Shown piece after piece: positions 13,169 through 27,682 of a stretch of 64,000 nt of DNA. A program made the translations under genes and the position numbers. Positions within the stretch are counted from its first letter, which is position 1. Every line of letters starts with the position of its first letter. Location of the stretch: the NCBI RefSeq assembly GCF_051014445.1, contig NC_135134.1:6229672-6293671 (forward strand), in the 5' to 3' direction. The notes under the pieces were generated by a model. It saw nothing but the letters and a program-made list of their open reading frames with translations, ran no database searches and had not been told where the DNA came from. This DNA is from Colletes latitarsis (Eukaryota; Arthropoda; Insecta; Hymenoptera; Colletidae).

Positions 13169-14257
13169 GTGGTACCACACTGAAACAGTCGATTAAAACA
13201 GGTTTCGATCAATATTTTTGAGGGTAACGCATGTTATGTCTAGTTTAGGCCGGGGATTTGCCCTCATCAGACACATATTTTCGCGTTCTACACATACCTG
13301 TTAATCAGATCCTGGGTTTTTTTCTGGTCTGGATCACGTAGTAATGTGGTACCACAATGAAACAGTCGATCAAACCTGGTTTCGATCAATAATTTTGAGG
13401 GTAACGCATGTTAGGTCTAGGTTAGGCCTGGGATTTTCCCTCATCAGACACATACTTTCGCATTCTTCACATACATGTTAAACGGATCCAGGGTTTTTTC
13501 TGGTTTCGATCACGTAGTAATGTGGTACCACACTGAATAAGTCCATTAAACCTGGTTTCGATGAATATTTTAGAGAATAACTCATGTTAGGTCTCGGTTA
13601 GGTCTGGGATTTGCTCTCATCAGGCTCGTACTTTCGCATATTTCTCATACTTGTTGGCCAGATTCTGGCCATATTCTCGTTTGGATCCCGTAGTAATGTG
13701 GTACCACAATGAACCAGTCCATTGAACCTGGTTTCGATGAATATTTTAGAGGATAACGCATGTTTTGTCTAGGTTAGGCCTGGGATTTGCCCTCATCAGA
13801 CACATACTTTCGCATTCTCCACATACTTGTTGAACAGATCCTCGGTTTTTTCTGGTTTGGATCACGTACTAATGTGGTACCACACTGATACGTTCAATTA
13901 AATCTGGTCTTGATAAATATTTTAGAGGATAACGCATGTTAGGTCTGGGTTAGGTCTAGGATTTGCCCTCAGCGGGCTCATACTATCGCATATTTCTCAT
14001 ACTTGATGGCTAGATCCTGGGCTTTTTCTGGATTGGATCAGGTAGTAATGTGGTATCACACTGAAGCATTCAATTAAACCTGGTTTCGATCAATATTTTA
14101 GAGGATAACGCATGTTATGGTTAGGTTAGGCCTGGGATTTGCCATCATAAGACACATACTTTCGCATTCTCCACATACTTGTTGAACAGATCCTGGGTTT
14201 TTTCTGGTTTGGATCACGTAGTAATGTGGTACCACACTGAAACAGTCCATTAAACCA

Positions 14258-14964
14258 GGTTTCGATCAATATTTTAGAGGATAACTCATGTTATGTCTAG
14301 TTTAGGCCGGGGATTTGCCCTCATCAGACACATATTTTCGCGTTCTACACATACCTGTTAATCAGATCCTGGGTATTTTTCTGGTTTGCATCAGGTAGTA
14401 ATGTGGTACCACACTGAAACAGTCCATTAAACCTGGTTTCGATCAATATTTTAGAGGATAACGCATGTTATGTCAGGGATAGTTCTGGGATTTGCCCTCG
14501 TCAGGCTCATACTTTCGCATATTTCCCATACTTGTTGGCCAGATCCTGGGCTTTTTCTGGTTTGGATCACGTAGTAATGTGGTACCACACTGAAACAGTC
14601 CATTAAACCAGGTTTCGATCAATATTTTAGAGGATAACTCATGTTATGTCTAGTTTAGGCCGGGGATTTGCCCTCATCAGACACATATTTTCGCGTTCTA
14701 CACATACCTGTTAATCAGATCCTGGGTATTTTTCTGGTTTGCATCAGGTAGTAATGTGGTACCACACTGAAACAGTCCATTAAACCTGGTTTCGATCAAT
14801 ATTTTAGAGGATAACGCATGTTATGTCTAGTTTAGGCCGGGGATTTGCCCTCATCAGACACATATTTTCGCGTTCTACACATACCTGTTAATCAGATCCT
14901 GGGTGGTCTTCTGGTTTGGATAAGGTAGTAATGTGGTACCACATTGAAACAGGTGATTAAACCT
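14258..14964. repeat. Tandem dimer repeat at the left/central border
   Basis: Monomers begin near 14,258, 14,435, 14,611 and 14,788. The first and third are almost identical (GGATAACTCATGTTATG, GTTCTACACATACCTG, CTGGTTTGCATCAGGTAG), and the fourth carries the same cassette, while the second is another type. The dimer period is 353 bp because GGGTATTTTTCTGG has one base more than the usual T-tract form. This is a local recent two-monomer amplification. Confidence 0.8.
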
Positions 14965-17250
14965 GGTTTCGATCAATATTTAAGAGGATAACGCATGTTA
15001 GGTCTGGGATAGGTCTGGGATTTGCCATCATCAGGCTCATTGTTTCGCGTTTTTCACATACTTGTTGAACGGATCCTGGGTTTTTTCTGGTTTGGATCAC
15101 GTAGCAATGTGGTACCACACTGAAACAGTCGATTAAACCCGGTCTTGATAAATATTTTAGAGGATAACGCATGTTTGGTCTGGGTTAGGTCTAGGATTTG
15201 CCCTAATCAGGCACATAATTTCGCATATTTCGCGTACTTCATGGCTAGATCCTGGGCTTTTTCTGGATTGGATCACGTAGTAATGTGGTACCACACTGAA
15301 ACAGTAAATTAAACCAGGTTTCGATCAATATTTTAGAGGATAACGCAAGCTAGGTCTGGGATAGTTCCGGGATTTGCCCTCATCAGGCACATACTTTCGC
15401 ATTCTCCATATACTTGTTGAACAGATCCAGGGTTTTTTCTGGTTTGGATCACGTAGTAATGTGGTACCACACTGAAACAGTCCATTAAGCCTGGTTTCGA
15501 TCAATATTTTAGAGGATAACGCATGTAATGTCGAAGATAGGTCTGGGATTTGCCGTCATCAGGCCCATAGTTTCGCGTTTTTCACGTACTTGTTGAACAG
15601 ATTCTGAGTTTTTTCTGGTTTGGATCACGTAGTAATGTGGTGCCACACCGAAACAGTCCATTAAACCTGGTTTCGATCAATATTTTAGAGGATAACGCAT
15701 GTTATGTCGGAGATATGTCTGGGATTTGCCCTCATCAGACTCATAGTTTCGCGTTTTTCACGTACTTGTTGAACGCTTCTGGGTTTTTTCTGGTTTGGAT
15801 CACGTAGTAATGTGGTATCACACTGAAACATTCAATTAAACCTGGTTTCGATCAATATTTTAGAGGATAACGCATGTTATGGTTAGGTTAGGCCTGGGAT
15901 TTGCCATCATCAGACACATACTTTCGCATTCTCCACATATTTGTTGAACAGATCCTGGGTTTTTTCTGGTTTGGATCACGTAGTAACGTGGTACCACACT
16001 GAAACAGTCCATTAAACCTGGTTTCGATCAATATTTTAGAGGATAACGCATGTTATGTCTAGGTTGGGCCTGGGATTTGCCCTCATCTGACACATACTTT
16101 CGCATTCTCCACATACTTGTTGAACAGATCCTGGGTTTTTTCTGGTTTGGATCACGTAGTAATATGGTACCACACTGAAACAGTTGATTAAAGCAGGTTT
16201 CGGTCAATATTTTAGATGATAACGCAAGTTATGTCTGGGTTAGGTCTGGGCTTTGCCCTCGTCAGGCTCATACTTTCGCATTCTTCACATACATGTTGAA
16301 CGGATCCACGGTTTTTTCTGGTTTGGATCACGTAGTAATGTGGTACCACACTGAAACATTCAATTAAATCTGGTCTTGATAAATATTTTAGAGGATAACG
16401 CATGTTAGGTCTGGGTTAGGTCTAGGATTTGCCCACAGCGGGCTCATACTATCGCATATTTCTCATACTTGATGGCTAGATCCTGGGCTTTTTCTGGATT
16501 GCATCACGTAGTAATGTGGGGTCACACTGATACATTCAATTAAACCTGGTTTCGATCAATATTTTAGAGGATAACGCATGTTATGGTTAGGTTAGGCCTG
16601 GGATTTGCCAGCATCAGACACATACTTTCGCATTCTCCACATACTTGTTGAACAGATCCTGGGTTTTTTCTGGTTTGGATCACGTAGTAATGTGGTACCA
16701 CACTGAAACATTCAATTAGACCTGGTCTTGATAAATATTTTAGAGGATAACGCATGATAGGTCTGGGTTAGGTCTAGGATTTGCCCTCATCAGGATCATA
16801 CTTTCGCACATTTCTCATACTTGATGGCTAGATCCTGGGCTTTTTCTGGATTGGATCACGTATTAATGTGGTACCACACTGAAACAGTCCATTAAACCTG
16901 GTTTCGATCAATTTTTTAGAGGATAACGCATGTTATGTCTATGTTGGGCCTGGGATTTGCCCTCATCAGACACATACTTCCGCATTCTCCACATACTTGT
17001 TGAACAGATCCTGGGTTTTTTCTGGTTTGGATCACGTAGTAATGTGGTACCACAATGAAACATTCAATTAGACCTGGTCTTGATAAATATTTTAGAGGAT
17101 AACGCGTGATAGGTCTGGGTTAGGACTAGGATTTGCCCTCAGCAGGCTCATACTTTCGCATATTTCTCTTACTTGATGGCTAGATCCCTGGCTTTTTCTG
17201 GATTGAATCACGAAGTAATGTGGCACAACACTGAAACAGTCCATTAAACC

Positions 17251-18376
17251 TGGTCTCGATCAATATTTTAGAAGAAAACGCATGTTAGGTCTTGGTTAGT
17301 TCTGGGATTTGCTCTGATCATGCTCGTACTTTCGCAAATATTTCTCATAGTTGATGGCCAGATTCTGGGCGTTTTCTGATTTGGATCACGTAGTAATGTG
17401 GTACCACACTGAAACAGTCGATTAAAACAGATTTCGGTCAATATTTTAGATGATAACGCAAGTTATGTCTGGGATAGGTCTGGGATTTGCCCTCGTCAGG
17501 CTCATACTTTCGCATTCTTCAAATACTAGTTGTACAGATCCTGGGTTTTTTTCTGGTTTGGATCACGTAGTAATGTGGTACCACACTGAAACAGTCGATT
17601 AAACCTGGTCTTGATAAATATTTTAGAGGATAACGCATGTTAGGTCCGGGTTAGGTCTAGGATTTGCCCTAATCAGGCTCATAATTTCGCATATTTCTCA
17701 TACTTCATGGCTAGATCCTGGGCTTTTTCTGGATTGGATCGCGTAGTAATGTGGTACCACACTGAAACAGTCCATTAAACCTGGTTTCGATCAATATTTT
17801 AGAAGATAACGCATGTTAGGTCTTCGTTAGTTCTGGGATTTGCTCTGATCAGGCTCGTACTTTCGCACATTTCTCATACTTGTTGCTTAGATCGTGGGTT
17901 TTTTCTGGATTGAATCACGTAGTAATGTGGTACCACACTGAAACAGTCCACTAAACCTGGTTTCGATCAATATTTTAGAGAATAACTCATGTTAGGTCTT
18001 GGATAGGTCTGGGATTTGCCCTCATCAGGCACATACTTTCGCGTTTTTCACGTACTTTTTGAACAGATCCTGGGTTTTTCTGGTTTGGATCACGTAGTAA
18101 TGTGGTACCACACTGAAACACTCAATTAAACCTGGTTTCCATCAATATTTTAGAGGACAACGCAAGTTAGGTCTGGGATAGGTCTTAGATTTGCCCCCAT
18201 CAGGGTCATACTTTCGCATTTTTCACATACTCGATGAACAGATCCTGGGTTTTTCTGGTTTGGATCACGTAGTAATGTGGTACCACACTGAAACACTCAA
18301 TTAAACCTGGTTTCCATCATTATTTTAGAGGACAACGCAAGTTAGGTCTGGGATAGGTCTGGGATTTGCCGTCATC
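17251..18376. repeat. Block D, copy 1
   Basis: Matches 20,946-22,071 at offset 3,695 bp (21 monomers, 1 bp short). Diagnostic shared sequences are GAAGAAAACGCATG, TGATCATGCTCGTAC with TCGCAAATATTTCTC, TTCAAATACTAGTTG, TTGTTGCTTAGATCGTGGG and CATACTCGATGAACAG. The unit with TCGCAAATATTT is longer than its relatives because of a small insertion. Confidence 0.85.
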
Positions 18377-20945
18377 AGGCACATACTTTCGCGTTTTTCA
18401 CATACTTTTTGAACAGATCCTGGGTTTTTCTGGTTTGGATCACGTAGTAATGTGGTACCACACTGAAACAGTCCATTAAACCTTGTTTCGATCAATATTT
18501 TAGAGGTTAACGCATGTTAGGTCTAGGTTAGACCTGGGATTTGCCCTCATCAGGGTCATACTTTCGCATTTTTCACATACTTGTAGAACAGATCCCTGGC
18601 TTTTTCTGGATTGGATCACGTAGTAATGTGGTACCACACTGAAACAGTCCATTAAACCTGGTTTCCATCAATATTTTAGAGGACAACGCAAGTTAGGTCT
18701 GGGATAGGCCTGGGATTTGCCCTCATCAGGCTCACACTTTCGCATGTTTCTCATACTTGATGGCCAGATCCTGGGCTTTCTCTGGATTGGATCACGTACT
18801 AATGTGGTACCACACTGAAACAGTCCATTAAACCTGGTTTCGATCAATATTTTAGAGAATAACGCATGTTAGGTCTTGGTTAGGTCTGCGATTTGCTCTC
18901 CTCAGGCTCGTACTTTCGCATATTTCTCATAGTTGATGGCCAGATTCTGGGCGTCTTCTGGTTTGGATCACGTAGTAATGTGGTACCACACTGAAACACT
19001 CCATCAAACCTGGTTTCCATCAATATTTTAGAGGACAACGCAAGGTAGGTCTGGGATAGGTCTGGGATTTGCCCTCGTCAGGCTCATACTTTCGCATTCT
19101 TCACATACTAGTTGTACAGATCCTGGGTTTTTCTGGTTTGGATCACGTAGTACTGTGGTACCACACTGAAACGGTCCATTAAACCTTGTTTCGATCAATA
19201 TTTTAGAGGATGACGCATGTTAGGTCTTGGTTAGGTCTAGGATTTGCTCTCATCAGGCTCGTACTTTCGCATATTTCTCATAGTTGATGGCCAGATTCTG
19301 GGCTTTTTCTGGTTTGGATCACGTAGTAATATGGTACCACACTGAAACAGTCGATTAAAGCTGGTTTCGGTCAATATTTTAGATGATAACGCAAGTTATG
19401 TCTGGGATAGGTCTGGGCTTTGCCCTCGTCAGGCTCATACTTTCGCATTCTTCACATACTAGTTGTACAGATCCTCAGTTTTTTTCTGGTTTGGATCACG
19501 TAGTAATGTGGTACCACACTGAAACAGTCGATTAAACCTGGTTTCGATGAGTAATTTTGAGGGTAACGCATGTTAGGTCTTGGTTAGGCCAGGGATTTTC
19601 CCTCATCAGACATATACTTTCGCATTCTCCACATACTTGTTGAACAGATCCTGGGTTTTTTCTGGTTTGGATCACGTAGTAATGTGGTACCACACTGAAA
19701 CATTCAATTAAATCTGGTCTTGATAAATATTTTAGAGGATAACGCATGTTAGGTCTGGGTTACGTCTAGGATTTGCCCGCATCAGGCTCATACTTTCGCA
19801 TATTTCTCATACTTGATGCCTAGATCGTGGGTTTTTTCTGGTTTGGATCACGTAGTAATGTGGTACCAAACTGAAACAGTCCATTAAACCTGGTTTGGAT
19901 CAATATTTTAGAGGAAAACGCATGTTAGGTCTGGGATAGGTTCGGGATTTGCCCTCATCAGGGTCATATTTTCGCATTTTTCACATACTTGTAGAACAGA
20001 TCCCTGGCTTTTTCTGGATTGGATCACGTAGTAATGTGGTACCACACTGAAACAGTCCATTAAACCTGGTTTCGATCAATATTTTAGAGGATGACGCATG
20101 TTAGGTCTTGGTTAGGTCTAGGATTTGCTCTCATCAGGCTCGTACTTTCGCATATTTCTCATAGTTGATGGCCAGATTCTGGGCTTTTTCTGGTTTGGAT
20201 CACGTAGTAATATGGTACCACACTGAAACAGTCGATTAAAGCTGGTTTCGGTCAATATTTTAGATGATAACGCAAGTTATGTCTGGGATAGGTCTGGGCT
20301 TTGCCCTCGTCAGGCTCATACTTTCGCATTCTTCACATACATGTTGAACGGATCCACGGTTTTTTCTGGTTTGGATCACGTAGTAATGTGGTACCACACT
20401 GAATAAGTCCATTAAACCTGGTTTCGATGAATATTTTAGAGAATAACTCATGTTAGGTCTCGGTTAGGTCTGGGATTTGCTCTCATCAGGCTCGTACTTT
20501 CGCATATTTCTCATACTTGATGGCCAGATTCTGGCCATTTTCTGGTTCAGATCCCGTAGTAATGTGGTACCACACTGAAACTGTCAATTAAACCTGGTTT
20601 CGATGAATATTTTAGAGGACAACGCATGTTATGTCTAGGTTAGGCCTGGGATTTGCCCTCATCAGACACATACTTTCGCATTCTCCACATACTTGTTGAA
20701 CAGATCCTGGGTTTTTTCTGGTTGGATCACGTAGTAATGTGGTACCACACTGAAACATTCAATTAAATCTGGTCTTGATAAATATTTTAGAGGATAACGC
20801 ATGTTAGGTCTGGGTTAGGTCTAGGATTTGCCCTCAGCGGGCTCATACTATCGCATATTTCTCATACTTGATGGCTAGATCCTGGGCTTTTTCTGGATTG
20901 GATCACGTAGTAATGTGGGGTCACACTGAAACAGTCCATTAAACC

Positions 20946-22071
20946 TGGTCTCGATCAATATTTTAGAAGAAAACGCATGTTAGGTCTTGGTTAGTTCTGG
21001 GATTTGCTCTGATCATGCTCGTACTTTCGCAAATATTTCTCATAGTTGATGGCCAGATTCTGGGCGTTTTCTGATTTGGATCACGTAGTAATGTGGTACC
21101 ACACTGAAACAGTCGATTAAAACAGATTTCGGTCAATATTTTAGATGATAACGCAAGTTATGTCTGGGATAGGTCTGGGATTTGCCCTCGTCAGGCTCAT
21201 ACTTTCGCATTCTTCAAATACTAGTTGTACAGATCCTGGGTTTTTTTCTGGTTTGGATCACGTAGTAATGTGGTACCACACTGAAACAGTCGATTAAACC
21301 TGGACTTGATAAATATTTTAGAGGATAACGCATGTTAGGTCCGGGTTAGGTCTAGGATTTGCCCTAATCAGGCTCATAATTTCGCATATTTCTCATACTT
21401 CATGGCTAGATCCTGGGCTTTTTCTGGATTGGATCGCGTAGTAATATGGTACCACACTGAAACAGTGCATTAAACCTGGTTTCGATCAATATTTTAGAAG
21501 ATAACGCATGTTAGGTCTTGGTTAGTTCTGGGATTTGCTCTGATCAGGCTCGTACTTTCGCACATTTCTCATACTTGTTGCTTAGATCGTGGGTTTTTTC
21601 TGGATTGAATCACGTAGTAATGTGGTACCACACTGAAACAGTCCACTAAACCTGGTTTCGATCAATATTTTAGAGAATAACTCATGTTAGGTCTTGGATA
21701 GGTCTGGGATTTGCCCTCATCAGGCACATACTTTCGCGTTTTTCACGTACTTTTTGAACAGATCCCGGGTTTTTCTGGTTTGGATCACGTAGTAATGTGG
21801 TACCACACTGAAACACTCAATTAAACCTGGTTTCCATCAATATTTTAGAGGACAACGCAAGTTAGGTCTGGGATAGGTCTTAGATTTGCCCCCATCAGGG
21901 TCATACTTTCGCATTTTTCACATACTCGATGAACAGATCCTGGGTTTTTCTGGTTTGGATCACGTAGTAATGTGGTACCACACTGAAACACTCAATTAAA
22001 CCTGGTTTGCATCATTATTTTAGAGGACAACGCAAGTTAGGTCTGGGATTGGTCTGGGATTTGCCGTCTTC
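20946..22071. repeat. Block D, copy 2
   Basis: Second copy of 17,251-18,376. At its right end (TTGCCGTCTTCAGGCTCAC) the sequence jumps to match 18,727 onward at offset 3,344, so two monomers present after copy 1 are missing here. A further jump to offset 2,817 before 22,261 removes three more. The junctions lie in well-conserved monomer sequence. Confidence 0.8.
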
Positions 22072-22560
22072 AGGCTCACACTTTCGCATATTTCTCATAC
22101 TTGATGGCCAGATCCTGGGCTTTTTCTGGATTGGATCACGTACTAATGTGGTACCACACTGAAACAGTCCATTAAACCTGGTTTCGATCAATATTTTAGA
22201 GAATAACGCATGTTAGGCCTCGGTTAGGTCTGCGATTTGCTCTCCTCAGGCTCGTACTTTCGCATTCTTCACATACTAGTTGTACAGATCCTCGGTTTTT
22301 TTCTGGTTTGGATCACGTAGTAATGTGGTACCACACTGAAACAGTCGATTAAACCTGGTTTCGATGAGTAATTTTGAGGGTAACGCATGTTAGGTCTAGG
22401 TTAGGCCAGGGATTTTCCCTCATCAGACACATACTTTCGCATTCTCCACATACTTGTTGAACAGATCCTGGGTTTTTTCTGGTTTGGATCACGTAGTAAT
22501 GTGGTACCACACTGAAACATTCAATTAAATCTGGTCTTGATAAATATTTTAGAGGATAAC

Positions 22561-24010
22561 GCATGTTAGGTCTGGGTTAGGTCTAGGATTTGCCCTCAGC
22601 GGGCTCATACTTTCGCATATTTCTCATACTTGATGGCTAGATCCTGGGCTATTTCTGGTTTGGATCACGTAGTAATGTGGTACCACACTGAAACATTCAA
22701 TTAGACCTGGTCTTGATAAATATTTTAGAGGATAACGCATGATAGGTCTGGGTTAGGTCTAGGATTTGCCCTCATCAGGATCATACTTTCGCACATTTCT
22801 CATACTTGATGGCTAGATCCTGGGCTTTTTCTGGATTGGATCACGTATTAATGTGGTACCACACTGAAACAGTCCAATTACACCTGGTTTCGATCAATTT
22901 TTTAGAGGATAACGCATGTTATGTCTAGGTTGGGCCTGGGATTTGCCCTCATCAGACACATACTTCCGCATTCTCCACATACTTGTTGAACAGATCCTGG
23001 GTTTTTTCTGGTTTGGATCACGTAGTAATGTGGTACCACAATGAAACATTCAATTAGACCTGGTCTTGATAAATATTTTAGAGGATAACGCGTGATAGGT
23101 CTGGGTTAGGACTAGGATTTGCCCTCAGCAGGCTCATACTTTCGCATATTTCTCTTACTTGATGGCCAGATTCTGGGCGTTTTCTGATTTGGATCACGTA
23201 GTAATGTGGTACCACACTGAAACAGTCGATTAAAACAGGTTTCGGTCAATATTTTAGATGATAACGCAAGTTATGTCTGGGATAGGTCTGGGATTTGCCC
23301 TCGTCAGGCTCATACTTTCGCATTCTTCAAATACTAGTTGTACAGATCCTCGGTTTTTTTTCTGGTTTGGATCACGTAGTAATGTGGTGCCACACTGAAA
23401 CACTCAATTAAACCTGGTTTCCATCAATATTTTAGAGGACAACGCAAGTTAGGTCTGGGATAGGTCTTAGATTTGCCCTCATCAGGGTCATACTTTCGCA
23501 TTTTTCACATACTTGTTGAACAGATCCTGGGTTTTTCTGGTTTGGATCACGTAGTAATGTGGTACCACACTGAAACACTCAATTAAACCTGGTTTCCATC
23601 ATTATTTTAGAGGACAACGCAAGTTAGGTCTGGGATAGGTCTGGGATTTGCCCTCATCAGGCACATACTTTCGCGTTTTTCACATGCTTTTTGAACAGAT
23701 CCTGGGTTTTTCTGGTTTGGATCACGTAGTAATGTGGTACCACACTGAAACAGTCCATTAAACCTTGTTTCGATCAATATTTTAGAGGTTAACGCATGTT
23801 GGTCTAGGTTAGACCTGAGATTTGCCCTCATCAGGGTCATACTTTCGCCTTTTTCACATACTTGTTGAACAGATCCCTGGCTTATTCTGGTTTGGATCAC
23901 GTAGTAATGTGGTACCACACTGAAACACTCAATTAAACCTGGTTTCCATCAATATTTTAGAGGACAACGCAAGTTAGGTCTGGGATAGGCCTGGGATTTG
24001 CCCTCATCAG
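22561..24010. repeat. Block E, copy 1
   Basis: Matches 32,387-34,014. The offset is 9,826 bp at GCATGATAGGTCTGGG and 10,004 bp further right, a gain of one slightly long monomer in the right copy. Its left part also matches 16,576 onward at offset about 5,985 (34 monomers). The stretch 23,607-23,918, with GGTTAACGCATGTTGGTC and TTTCGCCTTTTTCAC, is essentially identical to 33,611-33,922. Confidence 0.85.
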
Positions 24011-24889
24011 GCACATACTTTCGCGTTTTTCACATGCTTTTTGAACAGATCCTGGGCTTTTTCTGGATTGGATCACGTACTAATGTGGTACCACACTGAA
24101 ACAGTCCATTAAACCTGGTTTCGATCAATATTTTAGAGAATAACGCATGTTAGGTCTTGGTTAGGTCTGCGATTTGCTCTCCTCAGGCTCGTACTTTCGC
24201 ATATTTCTCATAGTTGATGGCCAGATTCTGGGCGTTTTCTGGTTTGGATCACGTAGTAATGTGGTACCACACTGAAACACTCCATCAAACCTGGTTTCCA
24301 TCAATATTTTAGAGGACAACGCAAGGTAGGTCTGGGATAGGTCTGGGATTTGCCCTCGTCAGGCTCATACTTTCGCATTCTTCACATACTAGTTGTCCAG
24401 ATCCTGGGTTTTTCTTGTTTGGATCACGTAGTACTGTGGTACCACACTGAAACGGTCCATTAAACCTAGTTTCGATCAATATTTTAAAGGACAACGCAAG
24501 TTAGGTCTGGGATAGGTCTGGGATTTGCCCTCGTCAGGCTCATACTTTCGCATTCTTCACATACTAGTTGTACAGATCCTCGGTTTTTTTCTGGTTTGGA
24601 TCACGTAGTAATGTGATACCACACTGAAACAGTCGATTAAACCTGGTTTGGATGAGTAATTTTGAGGGTAACGCATGTTAGGTCTAGGTTAGGCCAGGGA
24701 TTTTCCCTCATCAGGCACATACTTTCGCATTCTCCACATACTTGTTGAACAGATCCTGGGTTTTTTCTGGTTTGGATCACGTAGTAATGTTGTACCACAC
24801 TGAAACATTCAATTAAATCTGGTCTTGATAAATATTTTAGAGGATAACGCATGTTAGGTCTGGGTTACGTTTAGGATTTGCCCGCATCA

Positions 24890-26982
24890 GGCTCATACTT
24901 TCGCGTTTTTCACATACTTGTTCAACAGATCCTGGGTTTTTCTGGTTTGGATCACGTAGTAATGTGGTACCACACTGAAACAGTCCATTAAACCTGGTTT
25001 CGATCAATATTTTAGAGGATAACGCATGTTAGGTCTGGGATAGGTCCGGGATTTGCCCTCATCAGGGATATATCGTCGCATTTTTCACATTCTTATTGAA
25101 CAGATCCCTGGCTTTTTCTGGTTTGCATCACGTAGTAATGTGGTACCACACTGAAACAGCCCATTAAACCTGGTTTCGGTCAGTATTTTGGAGGATAACG
25201 CATGTTATGTCTGGGATAGGCCTGGGATTTGCCATCATCAGACACATACTTTCGCATTCTCCACATACTTGTTGAACGGATCCTGGGTTTTTTCTGGTTT
25301 GGATCACGTAGCAATGTGGTACCAAACTGAAACTGTCCATTAAACCTGGTTTCGATCAATATTTTAGAGGATAACGCATGTTAGGTCTGGGATAGGTTCG
25401 GGATTTGCCCTCATCAGGGTCATATTTTCGCATTTTTCACATACTTGTAGAACAGATCCCTGGCTTTTTCTGGATTGGATCACGTAGTAATGTGGTACCA
25501 CACTGAAACAGTCCATTAAACCTGGTTTCGATCAATATTTTAGAGGATGACGCATGTTATGTCTAGGTTAGGCCTGGGATTTGCCCTCGTCAGGCTCATA
25601 CTTTCGCATTCTTCACATACATGTTGAACGGATCCACGGTTTTTTCTGGTTTGGATCACGTAGTAATGTGGTACCACACTGAATAAGTCCATTAAACCTG
25701 GTTTCGATGAATATTTTAGAGAATAACTCATGTTAGGTCTCGGTTAGGTCTGGGATTTGCTCTCATCAGGCTCGTGCTTTCACATATTTCTCATACTTGA
25801 TGGCCAGATTCTGGCCATTTTCTGGTTTGGATCACGTAGTAATGTGGGGTCACACTGAATCATTCAATTAAACCTGGTTTCGATCAATATTTTAGAGGAT
25901 AACGCATGTTATGGTTAGGTTAGGCCTGGGATTTGCCAGCATCAGACACATACTTTCGCATTCTCCACATACTTGTTGAACAGATCCTGGGTTTTTTCTG
26001 GTTTGGATCACGTAGTAATGTGGTACCACACTGAAACATTCAATTAGACCTGGTCTTGATAAATATTTTAGAGGATAACGCATGTTAGGTCTGGGTTATG
26101 TCTAGGATTTGCCCTCATCAGGCTCATATTTGTTGCCTAGATCGTGGGTTTTTTCTGGTTTGGATCAGGTAGTAATGTGGTACCACACTGAAACAGTCCA
26201 TTAAACCTGGTTTAGATCAATATTTTAGGGAATAACGCATGTTAGGTCTTGGTTAGGTTCGGGATTTGCCCTCATCAGACTCATACTATCGCGTTTTTCA
26301 CATACTTGTTGAACAGATCCTGGGTTTTTCTGGTTTGGATCACGTAGTAATGTGGTACCACACTGAAACAGTCGATTAAAACAGGTTTCGGTCAATATTT
26401 TAGATGATAACGCAAGTTATGTCTGGGATAGGTCTGGGATTTGCCCTCGTCAGGCTCATATTTTCGCATTCTTCACATACATGTTGAACGGATCCACGGT
26501 TTTTTCTGGTTTGGATCACGTAGTAATGTGGTACCACACTGAATAAGTCCGTTAAACCTGGTTTCGATGAATATTTTAGAGTATAACTCATGTTAGGTCT
26601 CGATTAGGTCTGGGATTTGCTCTCATCAGGCTCGTACTTTCGCATATTTCTCATACTTGATGGCCAGATTCTGGGCTTTTTCTGGATTGGATCACGTACT
26701 AATGTGGTACCACACTGAAACAGTCCATTAAACCTGGTTTGGATCAATATTTTAGAGAATAACTCATGTTAGGTCTGGGTTAGGATTAGGATTTGCCCTC
26801 AGCAGGCTCATACTTTCGCATATTTCTCATACTTGATGGTTAGATCCCTGGCTTTTTCTGGATTGGATCACGTAGTAATGTGGTACCACACTGAAACAGT
26901 CCATTAAACCTGGTTTCGATCAATATTATAGAAGATACTGCATGTTAGGTCTTGGTTAGTTCTGGGATTTGCTCTGATCAGG
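24890..26982. repeat. Block F (16-mer higher-order unit), copy 1
   Basis: Matches 27,683-29,795 at offset 2,793 bp before about 26,125 and 2,812 bp after it; the 19-bp step is the internal deletion at 26,052-26,208. Markers are CAGGGATATATCGTCGC, GGTCAGTATTTTGGAGG, GTAGCAATGTGGTACC, GGTCACACTGAATCATTC and TTATAGAAGATACTGC. A complete unit of sixteen monomers repeats directly head to tail. Confidence 0.85.
26052..26208. repeat. 157-bp monomer with 19-bp deletion
   Basis: The sequence reads GGCTCATATTTGTTGCC, whereas the equivalent unit at 28,845-29,020 has two CTCATATTT motifs 19 bp apart with the cassette bases between them. One CTCATATTT and the 10 bases between the pair are gone. This is what slippage or recombination between the 9-bp direct repeats would leave. 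Confidence 0.9.
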
Positions 26983-27682
26983 CTCACACTTTCGCATATT
27001 TCTCTTACTTGATGGCCAGATCCTGGGCTTTTTCTGGATTGGATCACGTACTAATGTGGTACCACATTGAAACAGTCCATTAAACCTGGTTTCGATCAAT
27101 ATTTTAGAGAATAACGCATGTTAGGTCTTGGTTAGGTCTGCGATTTGCTCTCCTCAGGCTCGTACTTCCGCATATTTCTCATAGTTGATGGCCAGATTCT
27201 GGGCGTATTCTGGTTTGGATCACGTAGTAAAGTGGTACCACACTGAAACACTCCATCAAACCTGGTTTCCATCAATATTTTAGAGGACAACGCAAGGTAG
27301 GTCTGGGATAGGTCTGGGATTTGCCCTCGTCAGGCTCATACTTTCGCATTCTTCACATACTAGTTGTCCAGATCCTGGGTTTTTCTGGTTTGGATCACGT
27401 AGTACTGTGGTACCACACTGAAACGGTCCATTAAACCTAGTTTCGATCAATATTTTAGAGGACAACGCAAGTTAGGTCTTGGATAGGTCTGGGATTTGCC
27501 CTCGTCAGGCTCATACTTTCGCATTCTTCACATACTAGTTGGACAGATCCTGGGTTTTTCTGGTTTGGATCACGTAGTAATGTGGTACCACACTGAAACA
27601 GTCCATTAAACCTGGTTTCGATCAACATTTTAGAACATAACGCATGTTAGGTCTTGGTTAGGTCTGGGATTTGCCCTCATCA

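Larger units (their letters stand above)
1..14955. repeat. Left array domain (GTTCTACACATACCTG cassette)
   Basis: About 85 monomers. The domain is marked by a central cassette reading GTTCTACACATACCTG, usually with a following TATTTTTCTGG, seen near 0.97, 1.67, 3.26, 7.12, 9.24, 9.94, 11.70, 12.05, 12.75, 13.28, 14.34, 14.69 and 14.87 kb and not noticed further right. Units with GGGATAGGTCCGGGATTTG and GGGTCATATTTTCGC are also common here. The right border is set by the last such cassette and is gradual. Confidence 0.6.

Noticed and set aside
23607..23918. 103-codon minus-strand frame, identical at 33,611-33,922, and a 107-codon frame at 43,455-43,778
   Set aside because: Longer only because 175-bp or other off-length monomers shift the frame and a stop is missed. 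Their identity follows from the duplicated block, not from protein conservation.
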